A stretch of 64,000 nucleotides of DNA, taken from NCBI GenBank assembly GCA_011799875.1, contig CM022300.1:110435201-110499200 (forward strand), given 5' to 3'. The notes beneath the pieces are model-generated. The model was not told the DNA's origin. It saw nothing but the letters and a program-made list of their open reading frames with translations, and did not search any database. Position numbers and translations under genes: made by a program. Numbering within the stretch: the first letter of the stretch is position 1; every line of letters starts with the position of its first letter. This document shows, piece after piece, positions 53,878-64,000 of this stretch. This DNA is from Thinopyrum elongatum (taxonomy: Eukaryota; Streptophyta; Magnoliopsida; Poales; Poaceae).

Positions 53878-56800
53878 ATGCCGGGTGTTCCGACGGATTT
53901 CGCCGAGCACAAGCTACATGTCAGATCGGATGCAAAACCAGTTAAGCAACCCCTCCGCCGCCTATCAGAAGAGAAGAGAAGAATCATTGGTGAAGAGATC
54001 GCCCGGCTTCTGGCGGCCGGCTTCATCATGGAAGTGTTCTTTCCAGAATGGCTTGACAACCCAGTCCTTGTACTGAAGAAGAACAACAAGTGGCGCATGT
54101 GCATTGATTACACCAGCCTCAACAAAGCTTGCCCCAAAGATCCGTTTGCTCTGCCTCGGATAGACCAAGTGATTGACTCCACAGCCGGATGCGAGCTGTT
54201 GTGTTTTTTGGATGCCTACTCTGGTTACCACCAGATCAAGCTGAACCCGGCCGATCGGCTGAAGACCGCCTTCATCACACCATTCGGAGCCTTCTGCTAC
54301 TTGACCATGACATTCGGCCTGAGAAATGCCGGTGCCACGTTTCAGTGTTGCATGCAGAAGTGCCTCCTCAAGCAACTTGGTAGAAATGCCCATGTCTATG
54401 TAGACGACATTGTGGTGAAGACGGAGAAGCGTGGTACCCTCCTGGAGGATCTCAAGGAGACCTTCGATAATCTGCGCCATTGTCAAATCAAGCTAAACCC
54501 AGAAAAGTGTGTCTTCGGAGTCCCAGCCGGCCATCTCCTTGGTTTCCTTGTCTCAGAGCGCGGCATCGAGTGCAACCCTGTGAAGATCAAGGCCATTGAA
54601 TGGATGGAGAGGCCCACCCGGCTGCGAGACGTCCAGAAGTTCACCGGGTGCTTGGCATCCCTCAGCCGTTTCATCAGTCGGCTGGGCGAGAAGGCTCTTC
54701 CCCTATACCAGCTAATGAAGAAAACCACTCACTTCGAGTGGAACAACAAGGCGGACGAGGCCTTCCCCCAGCTCAAGAAAATGCTGACTACGCCGCTTGT
54801 CCTGGCGGCTCCGGCTGCTAAGGAGCCCATGTTCCTCTACATCACCGCCACCAGCCGGGTGGTCAACACTATCATTGTGGTCGAGCGCCCGGAGGACGGC
54901 AAGGCACAGCCGGTCCAGAGGCCCGTCTACTACCTGAGTGAAGTGCTGTCGGCCTCCAAGCAGAATTACCCCCACTACCAGAAGATGTGCTACGGCGTAT
55001 ACTTCGCCGCCAAGAAGCTCAAGCAGTACTTCCAAGAGCACTCCATCACGGTTGTCTGCACTGCCCCACTTGCCGAGATCATAGGCAACAGAGATGCATC
55101 AGGCCGGGTGGCCAAGTGGGCCATCGAGCTAGCTCCCCACACCATCTTCTACCAACCCCGCACCGCCATCAAGTCCCAAGCGCTGGCCGACTTCCTCGTC
55201 GACTGGGCCAAGACCCAGTACCTGCCGCCGGCGCCGGATTCCACCCATTGGCGAATGCACTTTGATGGCTCAAAGATGCGCACCGGTCTGGGAGCCGGCA
55301 TCGTCCTCACCTTTCCCAAAGGCGACAAGCTCAAGTACACGTTGCAGATTCACTTTGCCGCCTCCAACAATGTGGCCGAGTACGAGGCGCTCGTACACGG
55401 ACTCCGACTGGCCAAAGAGATTGGCATACGCCGGATTCTATGCTACGATGACTCGGACTTGGTAGTCCAGCAGTCGTCTGGCGACTGGGACGCCAAGGAT
55501 GCAAACATGGCGAGCTTCCGCTTCCTCGTCCAGCAGATCAGTGGATACTTTGACGGGTGCGAGTTTCTTCACGTACCACGAGCCGAGAACGAGCAAGCTG
55601 ATGCCCTGGCACGAATCGGCTCCACCCGCCAAGCGATACCAGCCGGCGTTTCCCTTCAATGCCTCCGCAAGCCGTCTATCAAGCCTTCGCCGGAATCCGA
55701 GTCCATCTTTGTGCCGGCTTCTCCCGGAACAGTCGGATCCGACTCGGGGGCTGCAACAGCCGGCCTGGGGACTTCGGCAGGCGGCTCGGGGACTGCAGCA
55801 GTCGCACCCAGCCCGGGGGCTGCGGCAGTCGGCTCAGGAACGCCGATAGGCGGCTCGGGGACTGCAGCAGTCGCACCCGGCCCGGGGACTTCAGAACCCG
55901 GCCCGAGGGCTGCAGCAGTCGGCCCGGGGACTTCAGTGACACAACATGCAGTGGCCGACTCCAACCCGCCTCCTCCCAACCCAACCGCCCTGGTTCCACT
56001 GGCCGTGATGACAGTGGTCGAAGCACCATCATGGGCGCAGCCCATCCTCAACTTCCTGGTATGCGGAGAGCTACCAGCCGACGAGACTTTGGCCCGGCAA
56101 GTGCAACGCCGGGCAGCAGCATACATGATAGTGAACAGAGGGCTTGCCAGACGCAGCGTGACTGGCGTCTTCCAGCGCTGCGTTGAGCCAGAAAAAGGCA
56201 AGGCAATCCTCAGAGACATCCATCAAGGCGAATGCGGCCACCACACGGCCTCCAGATCCCTTGTCGCCAAAGCTTTCCGCCATGGATTCTTCTGGCCGAC
56301 TGCTTTGGACGACGCCAAGGACTTGGTCAAGAAGTGCAAAGGGTGCCAGAAATTCAGCTCCAAGCAACACCTGCCGGCTTCCGCACTCAAGACCATCCCC
56401 CTCACTTGGCCATTTGCTGTCTGGGGGCTGGACATGGTGGGCCCGTTCAAAACGGCACGCGGCGGCATGACCCATCTGCTGGTCGCTGTGGATAAATTCA
56501 CCAAGTGGATTGAAGCAAAGCCAATTAAGAAGCTGAACGGTCCAACTGCGGTGACCTTCATCACTGATATCACCGTCCGGTACGGCATACCGCACAACAT
56601 CATCACCGACAATGGCACAAACTTTGCCAAAGGCGCCTTGGCCCATTTCTGCATGACGCAGGGCATCCGACTAGACTTAGCGTCCGTTGCCCATCTGCAG
56701 TCAAACGGCCAAGTCGAGCGAGCAAACGGCCTCATCTTGTCCGTCATCAAGCCCCGACTGGTCGAGCCGCTGGAGCGCTCGGCCGGCTGCTGAATCGAGG

Positions 56801-57297
56801 AGCTATCGGCCGTCCTCTGGAGTCTCCGGACCACGCCGAACAAATTGACCGGCTTCACTCCCTTCTTCCTCATGTACGGGGCCGAGGCCGTCATCCCAAC
56901 CGACATCGAGTTTGACTCGCCTCGCGTCACCATGTACACGGAGGCGGAGGCAAGGGAGGCGCGAGAAGACGGCGTCGACCTGCTAGAAGAAGGCCGGCTG
57001 CTGGCACTCAGCCGGTCTGCCATCTACCAGCAGGCCCTACACTGCTACCACAGCCGGAAGGTCAAGCCACGATCTTTCCAAGAGGGGGACCTTGTGCTCC
57101 GGCTGATCCAGCGAACAGCCGGCCAGCACAAGCTCTCGGCCCCTTGGGAAGGACCCTTCGTCATCAGTAAAGCCTTGGGCAATGACTCCTACTACCTCAT
57201 CGACGCGCAGAAGCCCAGGGCATGCAAGAGGGACGATTCCAGCAAGGAAACGGAGCGCCCATGGAACGCAAATCTCCTCCGAAGATTTTACAGCTAA
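53878..57297 (+). pseudogene. pol: Tat element pol: RT, RNase H, second RNase H, integrase; one stop in integrase
   Basis: The frame is open from the linker to TGA at 56791-56793 and open again from there to the natural end at 57297. In order: reverse transcriptase (CFLDAYSGYHQIKL; YVDD at 54397-54408), gypsy RNase H (to about 55205), a second canonical RNase HI (MHFDGSK, YEALVHGL, YDDSDLVVQQ, ENEQADALARIG; all four acidic positions present, about 55250-55620), a Gly/Ala/Pro repeat linker (55730-55945), and integrase. The integrase zinc finger is HQGECGHH...CKGC. Its core has Asp 56608-56610 and Glu 56716-56718, 36 codons apart. The stop stands where TGG (Trp) is likely. Of all pol genes here this is the best preserved. 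Confidence 0.88.
55736..55945 (+). repeat. In-frame GC-rich minisatellite in the pol linker
   Basis: Imperfect units with ggctcggggactgcagcagt-type sequence repeat between the second RNase H and integrase, several with a CTGCAG site. They encode Gly-Ser/Gly-Thr-Ala-Ala-Val-Ala-Pro-like repeats and keep the frame. Confidence 0.75.
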
Positions 57298-58027
57298 TAC
57301 AGTATGTACCACGCTACCTTGTGTATTAAGAGTGAAGGCATCGGGTCCGTCGAGGAGCACTCGGGGACTACCCTTTTTATCTGTACAATAAGTTTATGCC
57401 TGAGAATGTGTTGTTTCATTCCTCCGCCTGGCACCGGGTTCCGACCAGTCGGCCCGGGGGCTCGCCGCCTTGTCCTATGTTGGTGCCACCTGCAGTCGGA
57501 CAAGTAGTGTGCAGACATCTAAGCCCTCTCTTGCCCTAAGCCGCAGCTCGCAGAGCGACTGTCCGGCTGGCAGGAGCTAAAGGCAGGAAACGGTGTCCAC
57601 ATGAAAAATGACTAAGGAAAAAAGCATCAACATAAGCTAAGCCGGCTCCTCGCCTCACCCTCCGGCTGCTGAGCAGCCGGCCGGCCAGCTTCTCACTTGA
57701 CTTGTTACGTTCTAAAATGGCCAAAGTACTTGTCTTCCTAAACGGCCAAGCATCGGACCCAGCCATAGACCGCAGAGCGGCTGTCCGGCTGGCAGGGCAG
57801 TAGCCAAAGGAAGGCGGCAAAGGAAAAAGCCAAAAAAGAGCAGAAAAACAAGGCAAAGTCAGAACCCGGCAGAGCACAACTTGTGCGAATAAAGTTGATT
57901 TACATAGCAGAGCTCATAGCCAGCATTCAACAAAGTTTGAATACACCCCCAGCGGGTGGAATTGCGCGAATTTAACATGCTTGTTCAAAAGATTACAAGA
58001 ACAGGAAAGATAAGACAAAGTGGCCAT
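57298..58027. other. Spacer between pol and the antisense gene
   Basis: Non-coding sequence between two convergent genes. Blocks containing gcagagcggctgtccggctggcaggag occur near 57549 and 57771 as an imperfect direct repeat. No gene was seen. Confidence 0.55.
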
Positions 58028-61000
58028 CTAGGCCAAAGGAGCAGCAGGCGGGTCCGACGGGTTGGCAGAGGCAGCGGCGTCGGATGGTGGAGCGGCCGAC
58101 TGAAGGGTCTCGGCCTGATCGCCCCCGGCAGCAGTCGGTGCGGTAGCACGCGGCTCGTTGGTCGAGGCTTGGTTGGGCTGAGGCCGGCTGTCTGCTCCGT
58201 CGTCCGGCGCGTCGTCTTCGCCGTCCTCGTCCTCTTCGTCCTCGCCCTCGTCGCTGGAGGCGATCTCTTCCGCCGAGTCCTCCGCATCCACCAGGTTCAG
58301 CCCGAACCAGTCGGGCAGCACCTCAGCGCCTTCCTCGTCCAGCTCGGGGATAAAAACGGTGGTGTCGGCGTACTCGGCGATCGCTGCTGCGCATTGAGTA
58401 AGTGCAGGGCCCACCGCCGCCAGCTCAGGTCCGGCCTCCTACCGGAAGGTGGCCAGCTGGGCCAGGTCCAGCCCAGGATACCACGCCTTGGCGAACTCCA
58501 AGGCCGTCCGCGTACCCGCCCGAGCCGCGGCGCCCTTCCAAGCCTCGAAGCGGCCGACCGCTACCTCCAGCTAGTCGGCAGTCCGACTGGGGGTGCGTGG
58601 AATTTGAGCGTCGGGCCAAAAGGCGGCCAACAACTGAGCCCTGGCGCGTTGCAGGCGATGAAGCATCCTGTGAGCCGGCTGCAGGCGCGTCTTGACAGCC
58701 AAAAGCTGCTCGCCGAGATTCCGGGGCGCGTTGGGCGCAATGTCCGCGCCCATTTTCCTCCGCATGTCGCGATGCGCCTCGATGGCCTGGCTGACGGTGA
58801 CGGAGTGACCTGGAAAGTATTCTGCACAAGAAGAAGATTAAAGATTAGAAGCCAGAGGCCGACTCCTGCTGCAGTCGACGGCTGTTCAAAAGAAGAAGTA
58901 ACTTACCATCAATCATGTCCTCGATCTCGCCATAGCCGTCGGTCAGGAGTCTCTCCTTCTCGTCCCAGTTCGAGCGTTGAGTCTCGAACTTGGCCTTGAG
59001 GGAGTCTTCCTCCTCCTTCAGCTTCCGGAGCTCCGCCTTGTGCCGCTCCGCCTGGTCCGCCAGCTCCTTGGCCAGGCGGTCGCATTCCTGGGCCGCCTGG
59101 CTGCGCTCCTGCTCCTTGGTATGGAGCGCGGACTTGGCCTCGCCTAGGTGCTGCGCGCCCCCACAGAAGATTACAAAGAAACGAAAACAAGAAACGTACC
59201 CGGACGGCCGCCCGCATCGCCAGGAACTCCTGCGTGTACTGCTGGAGAGCGGCGCCTTGGGCGTTGAACTAGGCTAGGACTTCCTGTGAGGCCGCGTTCA
59301 AAACACCCGTACCACCCCCAGACGTCCAATCTGGTGGGGCGGCGCTAGTAGCCTTGGCGTCGGGCGCCGACGAGCTAGCGGCCCCGACCTCCAACGGCCG
59401 CGGTGCTGAGGCCGCCTTCCCCGCACGCCGACGCGCCGGGATACGGATTGCGGGAGTCGGACCTACCATCAACTCGCCGCTGGCTGGCGGCACCAGCGAC
59501 GCGTCAGGACGACTGCCCTAGGCGTCGGTAGCCGGCGTGCGCGGGGGCACCTCCGCCTCCGGGATAACAGGGTCCCCTCCCCTCTCTCGGACCGGCTGGT
59601 CATCGCCGGCCCCTCCAGCCGGAGCCTGGACCTCCAGCACCACAGGCTCCGCAGATTGCGGACCGGTGGACTCCGGAGCCTGGCTGCGGGACGCCTCCTC
59701 CGCCTGCGCCTTGGCGGCCGAGTCCGCCTGCTCCTTGGCCGCAGCGTCGGCTTGGGCCTTGGCCGCCGTGTCGGCCTCCGCCTTCTCCCGGGCCGCAGCT
59801 TCCCGCTCCTCTCGCGCTTCCCGCGCATTCTTCTCCGTCGCCTCCTGGATGGCGGCAAGTGGATCCACGCGGCGGGGGCCCGCGATGGCGTCTGCCGCCC
59901 CGATCACCGAGCCGGACGGGGCTCGTGACAAGGAAAGTGGGGCGCTGCGCGCCAAGGGAGGAAGAGAGTAAAAAGATTGCAAAGATAGAAGAAAAGCAAA
60001 CGCAAAGCAAGATGCAAGAAAGGACAAGGCACTTACGCAGACACCAGCGAGAGCCGCTTTGGGGCCTTCTGGAAGAGGGCCGCCTTCGCTGCAGGCTTTT
60101 GCCGCTTGGTCACGGTGGCCGAGGTCTTGGCCTTCTTGGGCCGGCTGCCGAACAACCCGGCGTCGGCCCGGCGCTTCGGTGCGCCGGCTGCTGCGGTCGG
60201 CGCGGCCGAGGAGCTGGCGCCCGCCCTGTCGGCGCCCTGGGCATGGCACGGCTCTTCGTCCTCCTCGTCGTCGTCCGTCCAATCCCCAAGGCCGCCTCCT
60301 AAGGAGCCGCCTGCTCCCTCGCCGCCACCGCCTGTGGCGTCGTCCTCCTCCTGAGCGGCCGCCCCCAAGTCGGGGTCGTCCACGTCACTCACCGACCGGT
60401 CCGCCATGTACTGGTGACCCAGGGCCGGCGTGTCAGTGGCCGTCTGGCCTGGGAAGCGCTGCACCAAGGCCGACTGGTTAGGCGGCAAGAAAGAACCTGG
60501 ACGAGCAAAGTAAAAAAGAATAAGGAGACGTACCAGAGGCGGCGGGTTGGCCCGGCTGTACGGCGGCTTGCCGAATTGCCACTCCATCTCCGACAAGTTG
60601 CAGTCAGAGAAGAAGTTCACCATGCAGACCACCTCCATGTCCGGCATCACCTTGGTGGACATCCGGCACGGATCCCGGCGCCCACTCATGTCGCTGATCA
60701 AGTGGGGCCGGGCTTGGAGGGGCAGCACTCGGCGCTTCATGAACGCGGTCAGCAGATCTGAGGCCTTGAGGCCCTCCAACGCCGTCATCTCCTGGAGCCG
60801 GAGGAGCGCGGTGGAGCACGCGGCTGACAGGGTTCTCGGCCGAAACTTCCAGTTGGTGCGAGGCTCGACAGGCGGGCCGGCTGCGTAGGCCGGCAAGTTG
60901 ACGTAGTCCCGCATCGAGTGGATGTTCTCGACGTAGAAGTACGACTTCTGCCACAGCTTGGCCGACTGTAGCAGGGCGAGAGCCAGGAAGAGGACCCCGG

Positions 61001-61433
61001 ATCCTATGCACCGCACCGCGACACAGGCTCCGCACTGGGCCGCTTCGTTCTTGGCAGCGGTGCTGAGCTTGAGATAGAAAAACTCTTCCCACAACTCGAG
61101 TGTGGGGAGCATGCCGAGGTAGCCCTCGCACAGGGTGATGAAGGCGGAGAGAAGCACCACCGTATTCGGAGTACGATGGTGGGGCTGCACTCCGTAGAAG
61201 TCCAAAAATGAGCGGAAGAATCCGCTCGCCGGAAGGCCGAAGCCGCGGAGGAAATGCGACCGGAAGACGACGCGCTCGCTGCCTTCCGGCGCTGGCAAGA
61301 TCTCCCTTTCGGGGGGCACACACACCTTGACGTTCGATGCGTTGGGGAGCTGCCGCGTCTGGCGGAGGAACTCCAAGTGCCCATCGTGGACGTTGGAGCC
61401 GTCCAAGTCGCCCGCGCGGCCGCTCGGCGCCAT
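58028..61433 (-). pseudogene. Antisense gene of the Tat element, second copy, with deletion and stops
   Basis: Exon 1 is 61433-60037 (open; ATG at 61433) and exon 2 is 59944-59200, joined by a 92-bp GT/AG intron as in the first copy. Exon 2 has TAG at 59520-59518, where the first copy has CAG, and TAG at 59271-59269, where it has CGG. A deletion near 59150-59160 removed about 350 bp, with a small exon. A coiled-coil exon (about 59150-58912; EERHKAELRKLKEEE-type sequence) and a last exon (about 58821-58028) follow. The last exon has two further in-frame TAG and an acidic C-terminus. It runs opposite to gag-pol and meets it tail to tail. Confidence 0.65.
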
Positions 61434-62098
61434 GGGCTCCGTGCTCGGCGGCGGCGCAAGGTGGCTGCGGCACATGGAGGTCCGGCGACGGCGGGCTGCG
61501 GCAGCACTCCGGTGAGAGGAGAGGCCGCGGCAACAACAAGAGGAAGAGGAAGGAGAAAAGCAAAGAGAAGGGAGATGAGGGCGCGCGTGCATTCTGCCGC
61601 CCCCCTCCTCCCCCTACTTATAGCCCTCTGGCTGCGGAGCCGAGGGGGCGAGACGTGGGGGGGCGCAAGATTAATTGCGCCCACTCCCCCCATGACCCCG
61701 CAATTACAGCGCCGTGATGGCGTGTATTAATCGCTCCCGGGAATCGGAACCGCCCGCCTCGGCCGCAGCGGATCCGCACGCGTGCCGAGGCCCTATAGTG
61801 GCGGGCCCAGGCCTGCGGCGACGTCTTGTCGCGCACGCGAGCTGGTAGGCCGGCCTGGCCTGCTGGCGCCGCGTGGCAGGCGAGCCACGGGCGGCAAACC
61901 TGTCGTCCTGCTGGCATCTAACCCGGCCTCCGCCACGATGATTCGAATTCGCCAGGCGGCCGGCCTGGCCTTGGCCGGCTCCTGGCAATCGGCCTCTCCA
62001 GAAGACGGATGAAGCCCAACTACCAGGCCACTCAGAGTAGGAAGCTGCTGAGGCTCCTTGCTTTTCAGCCGCGGTGCCCCACCAGCTTAGGGGACTAC
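61434..62098. other. Promoter side of the second antisense gene copy
   Basis: Homologous to 48954-49618, with the same TATA-like stretch on the minus strand near 61615-61624, and the purine-rich taggggactac before the LTR. No coding frame was recognised. Confidence 0.5.
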
Positions 62099-63251
62099 TG
62101 TCAGAGTAAATGACCGCGGGTAGCCACATCAGCCCCCCATGGTATTTCAAGACATCGGGGCCGGCCGCGCCCCTCACGCTCTCCGGAAGCACGACCGCCT
62201 TCTTGGGCCGGCTGGTCCAAAGGGCCGGCTGCTAGAAAGTGGCAAGACCACAGAAGGCGGCCGCAAGGGGGCCGACTCCTGGCAGACGGCCCCTCGCCCC
62301 CTCGAAGTCAGCACCACATTACCACGACAAGACAAGGCATGGCTATAGTACGGCCTGCCACCCCCGAACCCAGGATGGGACTTGGCCGCAGAGCCGTGTA
62401 CAGGGCGGACACCCCCCCGCCCAGCGCGACAATGTAACCATGCAGTCCGTGACATCACTGGCGTCAGGAGGAAGCCATGCTCCCACGACGGGCGGTCAGT
62501 ACGGCCCGCAGGCCCCACCTGTCCGCGAGCCACCCGAAGGCGGCCCACCTCAAGCAGGCGGTAATAAGGGAGGGCCGACTCCTATCAGGCGGCCCTTCTC
62601 CCCCTTGAAGTCTGTGTGCCATCAACCAGATGAGACGGGGTATGGCTACAGTGAGCGCCCGTCAGGCGGCGGACTGTAGCCACGCTCCCTCCGACAAAGC
62701 CTTCGTCATCAAGGGTGAGGCTACAGTATAAAGCAGTCAACATGACCTGCAGGCGGCGGGCCCTACCTGACGGCTGAGATCATGGCAGTCGGCGGGGCCC
62801 ACCAGGCGGCGGGCCCCAGCGGTCGGCGGAGAAGCCGACAACCAGAGACGCTGACGGCCGGGTCCTACACCCGGCCAGATTACCATTGTACCCCTGGGGG
62901 ATAGGCCTATATAAACCCCCCAGGCTCACCCATGCAAGGGGTTTGGGCCAGCACCCACGCCACTCACACATACACGTAGAGAGAGGAGTAGAGCTAGCCT
63001 TGCCCTTCTCCCTCCTCTAGCCGAAACAGCTCAAGGAGCAAACTTGTAGCTACTTTGTTGATCATAGTCATCATGTGGAGACCCCGCAGAGCAGGACTAG
63101 GGGTGTTATCTCCTAGGAGAGCCCCGAACCTGGGTAAGATTCGCAGGCGTATGCGGTCTCGCTCACTACCGCTTCTAGAGCCCAGCGACGTACTCTTGTC
63201 CCCATCCATGATAAGCCACCTCCTGGCATATGTCGCACGATATCCCCGACA
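62099..63251 (+). repeat. Third LTR: 3' LTR of the compound element
   Basis: 1153 bp, starting TGTCAGAGTAAATG and ending CCCCGACA, followed by gttta at 63252-63256. Small indels against the second LTR include loss of about 10 bp near 62510. Confidence 0.92.
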
Positions 63252-63256
63252 GTTTA

Positions 63257-64000
63257 GTTAGGCCAACTAGATCGATTTTTCTTGCCATGGGAATAGGTGC
63301 TTTGTGATGGGTTCGGTCGTGCGGTGTTCTTTCCCAGTGACAGAAGGGGCAGCAAGACACGTATTGATCGTTGCTATTAAGGATAACAAGATGGGGTCTA
63401 TTCCTACATGAATAGATCTTGTCTACATCATGCCATCATTCTTATTGCATTACTCCATTTCTCCATGAACTTAATACACTAGATGCATGCTGGATAGCGG
63501 CAGATGTGTGGATTAATAGTAGTAGATGCAGGCAGGAGTCGGTCTACTAATCTTGGACGTGATGCCTATACAATGATCATTGCCTGGATATCATCATAAT
63601 TATTTGAAGTTCTATCAATTTCCCAACAGTAATTTGTTTACCCGTCGTATGCTATTTTCTTGAGAGAAGCCACTAGTGAAATCTACGTCCCCCGAGCCTA
63701 TTCTTTATCATATTTGCTTTGAGATCTATTTTTATTTGCTTTTGTTTTCAGATCTATTATTCTAAAAACCCAAAAATACCTTGCTGCACTTTTTCTTTAT
63801 TTATTTTATTTTGTTTTATCGCGAGATCTATTTATCCAAAATCATACAAACCAATCTATCTTTTACTCGAGAGGGATTGACAACCCCTCTTACGCATCGG
63901 GTTGCAAGTATTTGTTATTTTTGTGCAGGTACCGTTTACATAGTGTTGCTTGGTTCTCCTACTGGTTCGACAACCTTGGTTTCATAACTAAGGGAAATAC
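63257..64000 (+). mobile_element. 3' part of the interrupted TGATACGTCTCC-class LTR, running off the window
   Basis: It continues 45722. The order of motifs (gccaactagatcg, ggcagcaagacacg, gatgcatgctggatagcgg, gttgcttggttctcctactggttcg) mirrors the minus-strand solo LTR at 7215-8785. The LTR end and the element's internal region lie beyond the window. Confidence 0.82.

Larger units (their letters stand above)
45723..63251 (+). mobile_element. Compound Tat-lineage gypsy element: LTR-remnant-LTR-internal-LTR
   Basis: Three LTR copies (45723-46249 truncated, 49619-50776, 62099-63251) alternate with two internal regions. The first internal region is only the 3' part (46250-49618), homologous to 59098-62098. 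The second is nearly full length. One gttta duplication encloses everything. Tandem copies sharing an LTR arise by unequal recombination between LTRs of related copies. The lineage is given by the second RNase H between RNase H and integrase, the TGGCGCCCACCGTGGGGC primer site and the antisense gene. Confidence 0.88.

Noticed and set aside
58402..61730. Many long plus-strand frames opposite the second antisense gene copy
   Set aside because: High GC content makes all six frames open. Only the minus strand shows conserved domains and matching introns.

Overview
This is an intergenic stretch of a large grass genome, almost certainly Triticeae (wheat, Aegilops or a close relative). Nearly every base belongs to transposable elements nested inside one another. 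The families are typical of Triticeae: a BARE/Angela/WIS-type copia LTR, an Athila-lineage gypsy element, Tat-lineage gypsy elements with a second RNase H, LTRs beginning TGATACGTCTCC, a Stowaway MITE, and a CACTA transposon carrying pieces of host genes. I see no tRNA, rRNA, CRISPR or bacterial-type operon, and no gene that looks like an intact cellular gene outside a transposon.

Layout. Bases 1-130 and 43638-44985 are unclassified host sequence. Between them lies one Athila-lineage retrotransposon (136-43632, + strand, target duplication ggaac). It has been opened twice. A CACTA transposon (4801-29729, duplication tag) sits inside a codon of its RNase H, and a minus-strand BARE/Angela copia element (33647-42003, duplication gcttc) sits in its 3' internal region. 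The CACTA element was itself hit by a solo LTR (7215-8785, gccat), a solo LTR-like insert (12541-14254, catcc) and a minus-strand Tat-type element lacking pol (16261-25638, gcctc). A Stowaway and another MITE-like repeat, the latter split by a 156-bp insert, lie in its left part. On the right, an LTR of the TGATACGTCTCC class (44986 to beyond 64000) is split by a compound Tat element (45723-63251, duplication gttta) of the form LTR-internal remnant-LTR-internal-LTR.

How the parts relate. The CACTA element shows no transposase, but carries four gene-like cargoes: a B3-like gene (minus), a small two-exon gene, an F-box/FBD gene, and a single-exon gene resembling a 3'-5' exonuclease. All but the small one carry visible damage. 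The F-box gene is cut in its first exon by the Tat-type element, and its reading frame resumes on the far side of the insertion. Short modules upstream and downstream of the cargoes are repeated, suggesting a shared architecture.

Both Tat-type elements carry a multi-exon gene in antisense to gag-pol. The two antisense proteins are recognisably related, and this is the most interesting conserved coding feature here. All gag/pol genes are broken by stop codons or indels. Many stops are TAG where CAG is likely, as expected from cytosine deamination in methylated, silenced DNA. All similarity statements rest on reading and recalled family knowledge; no search was run.
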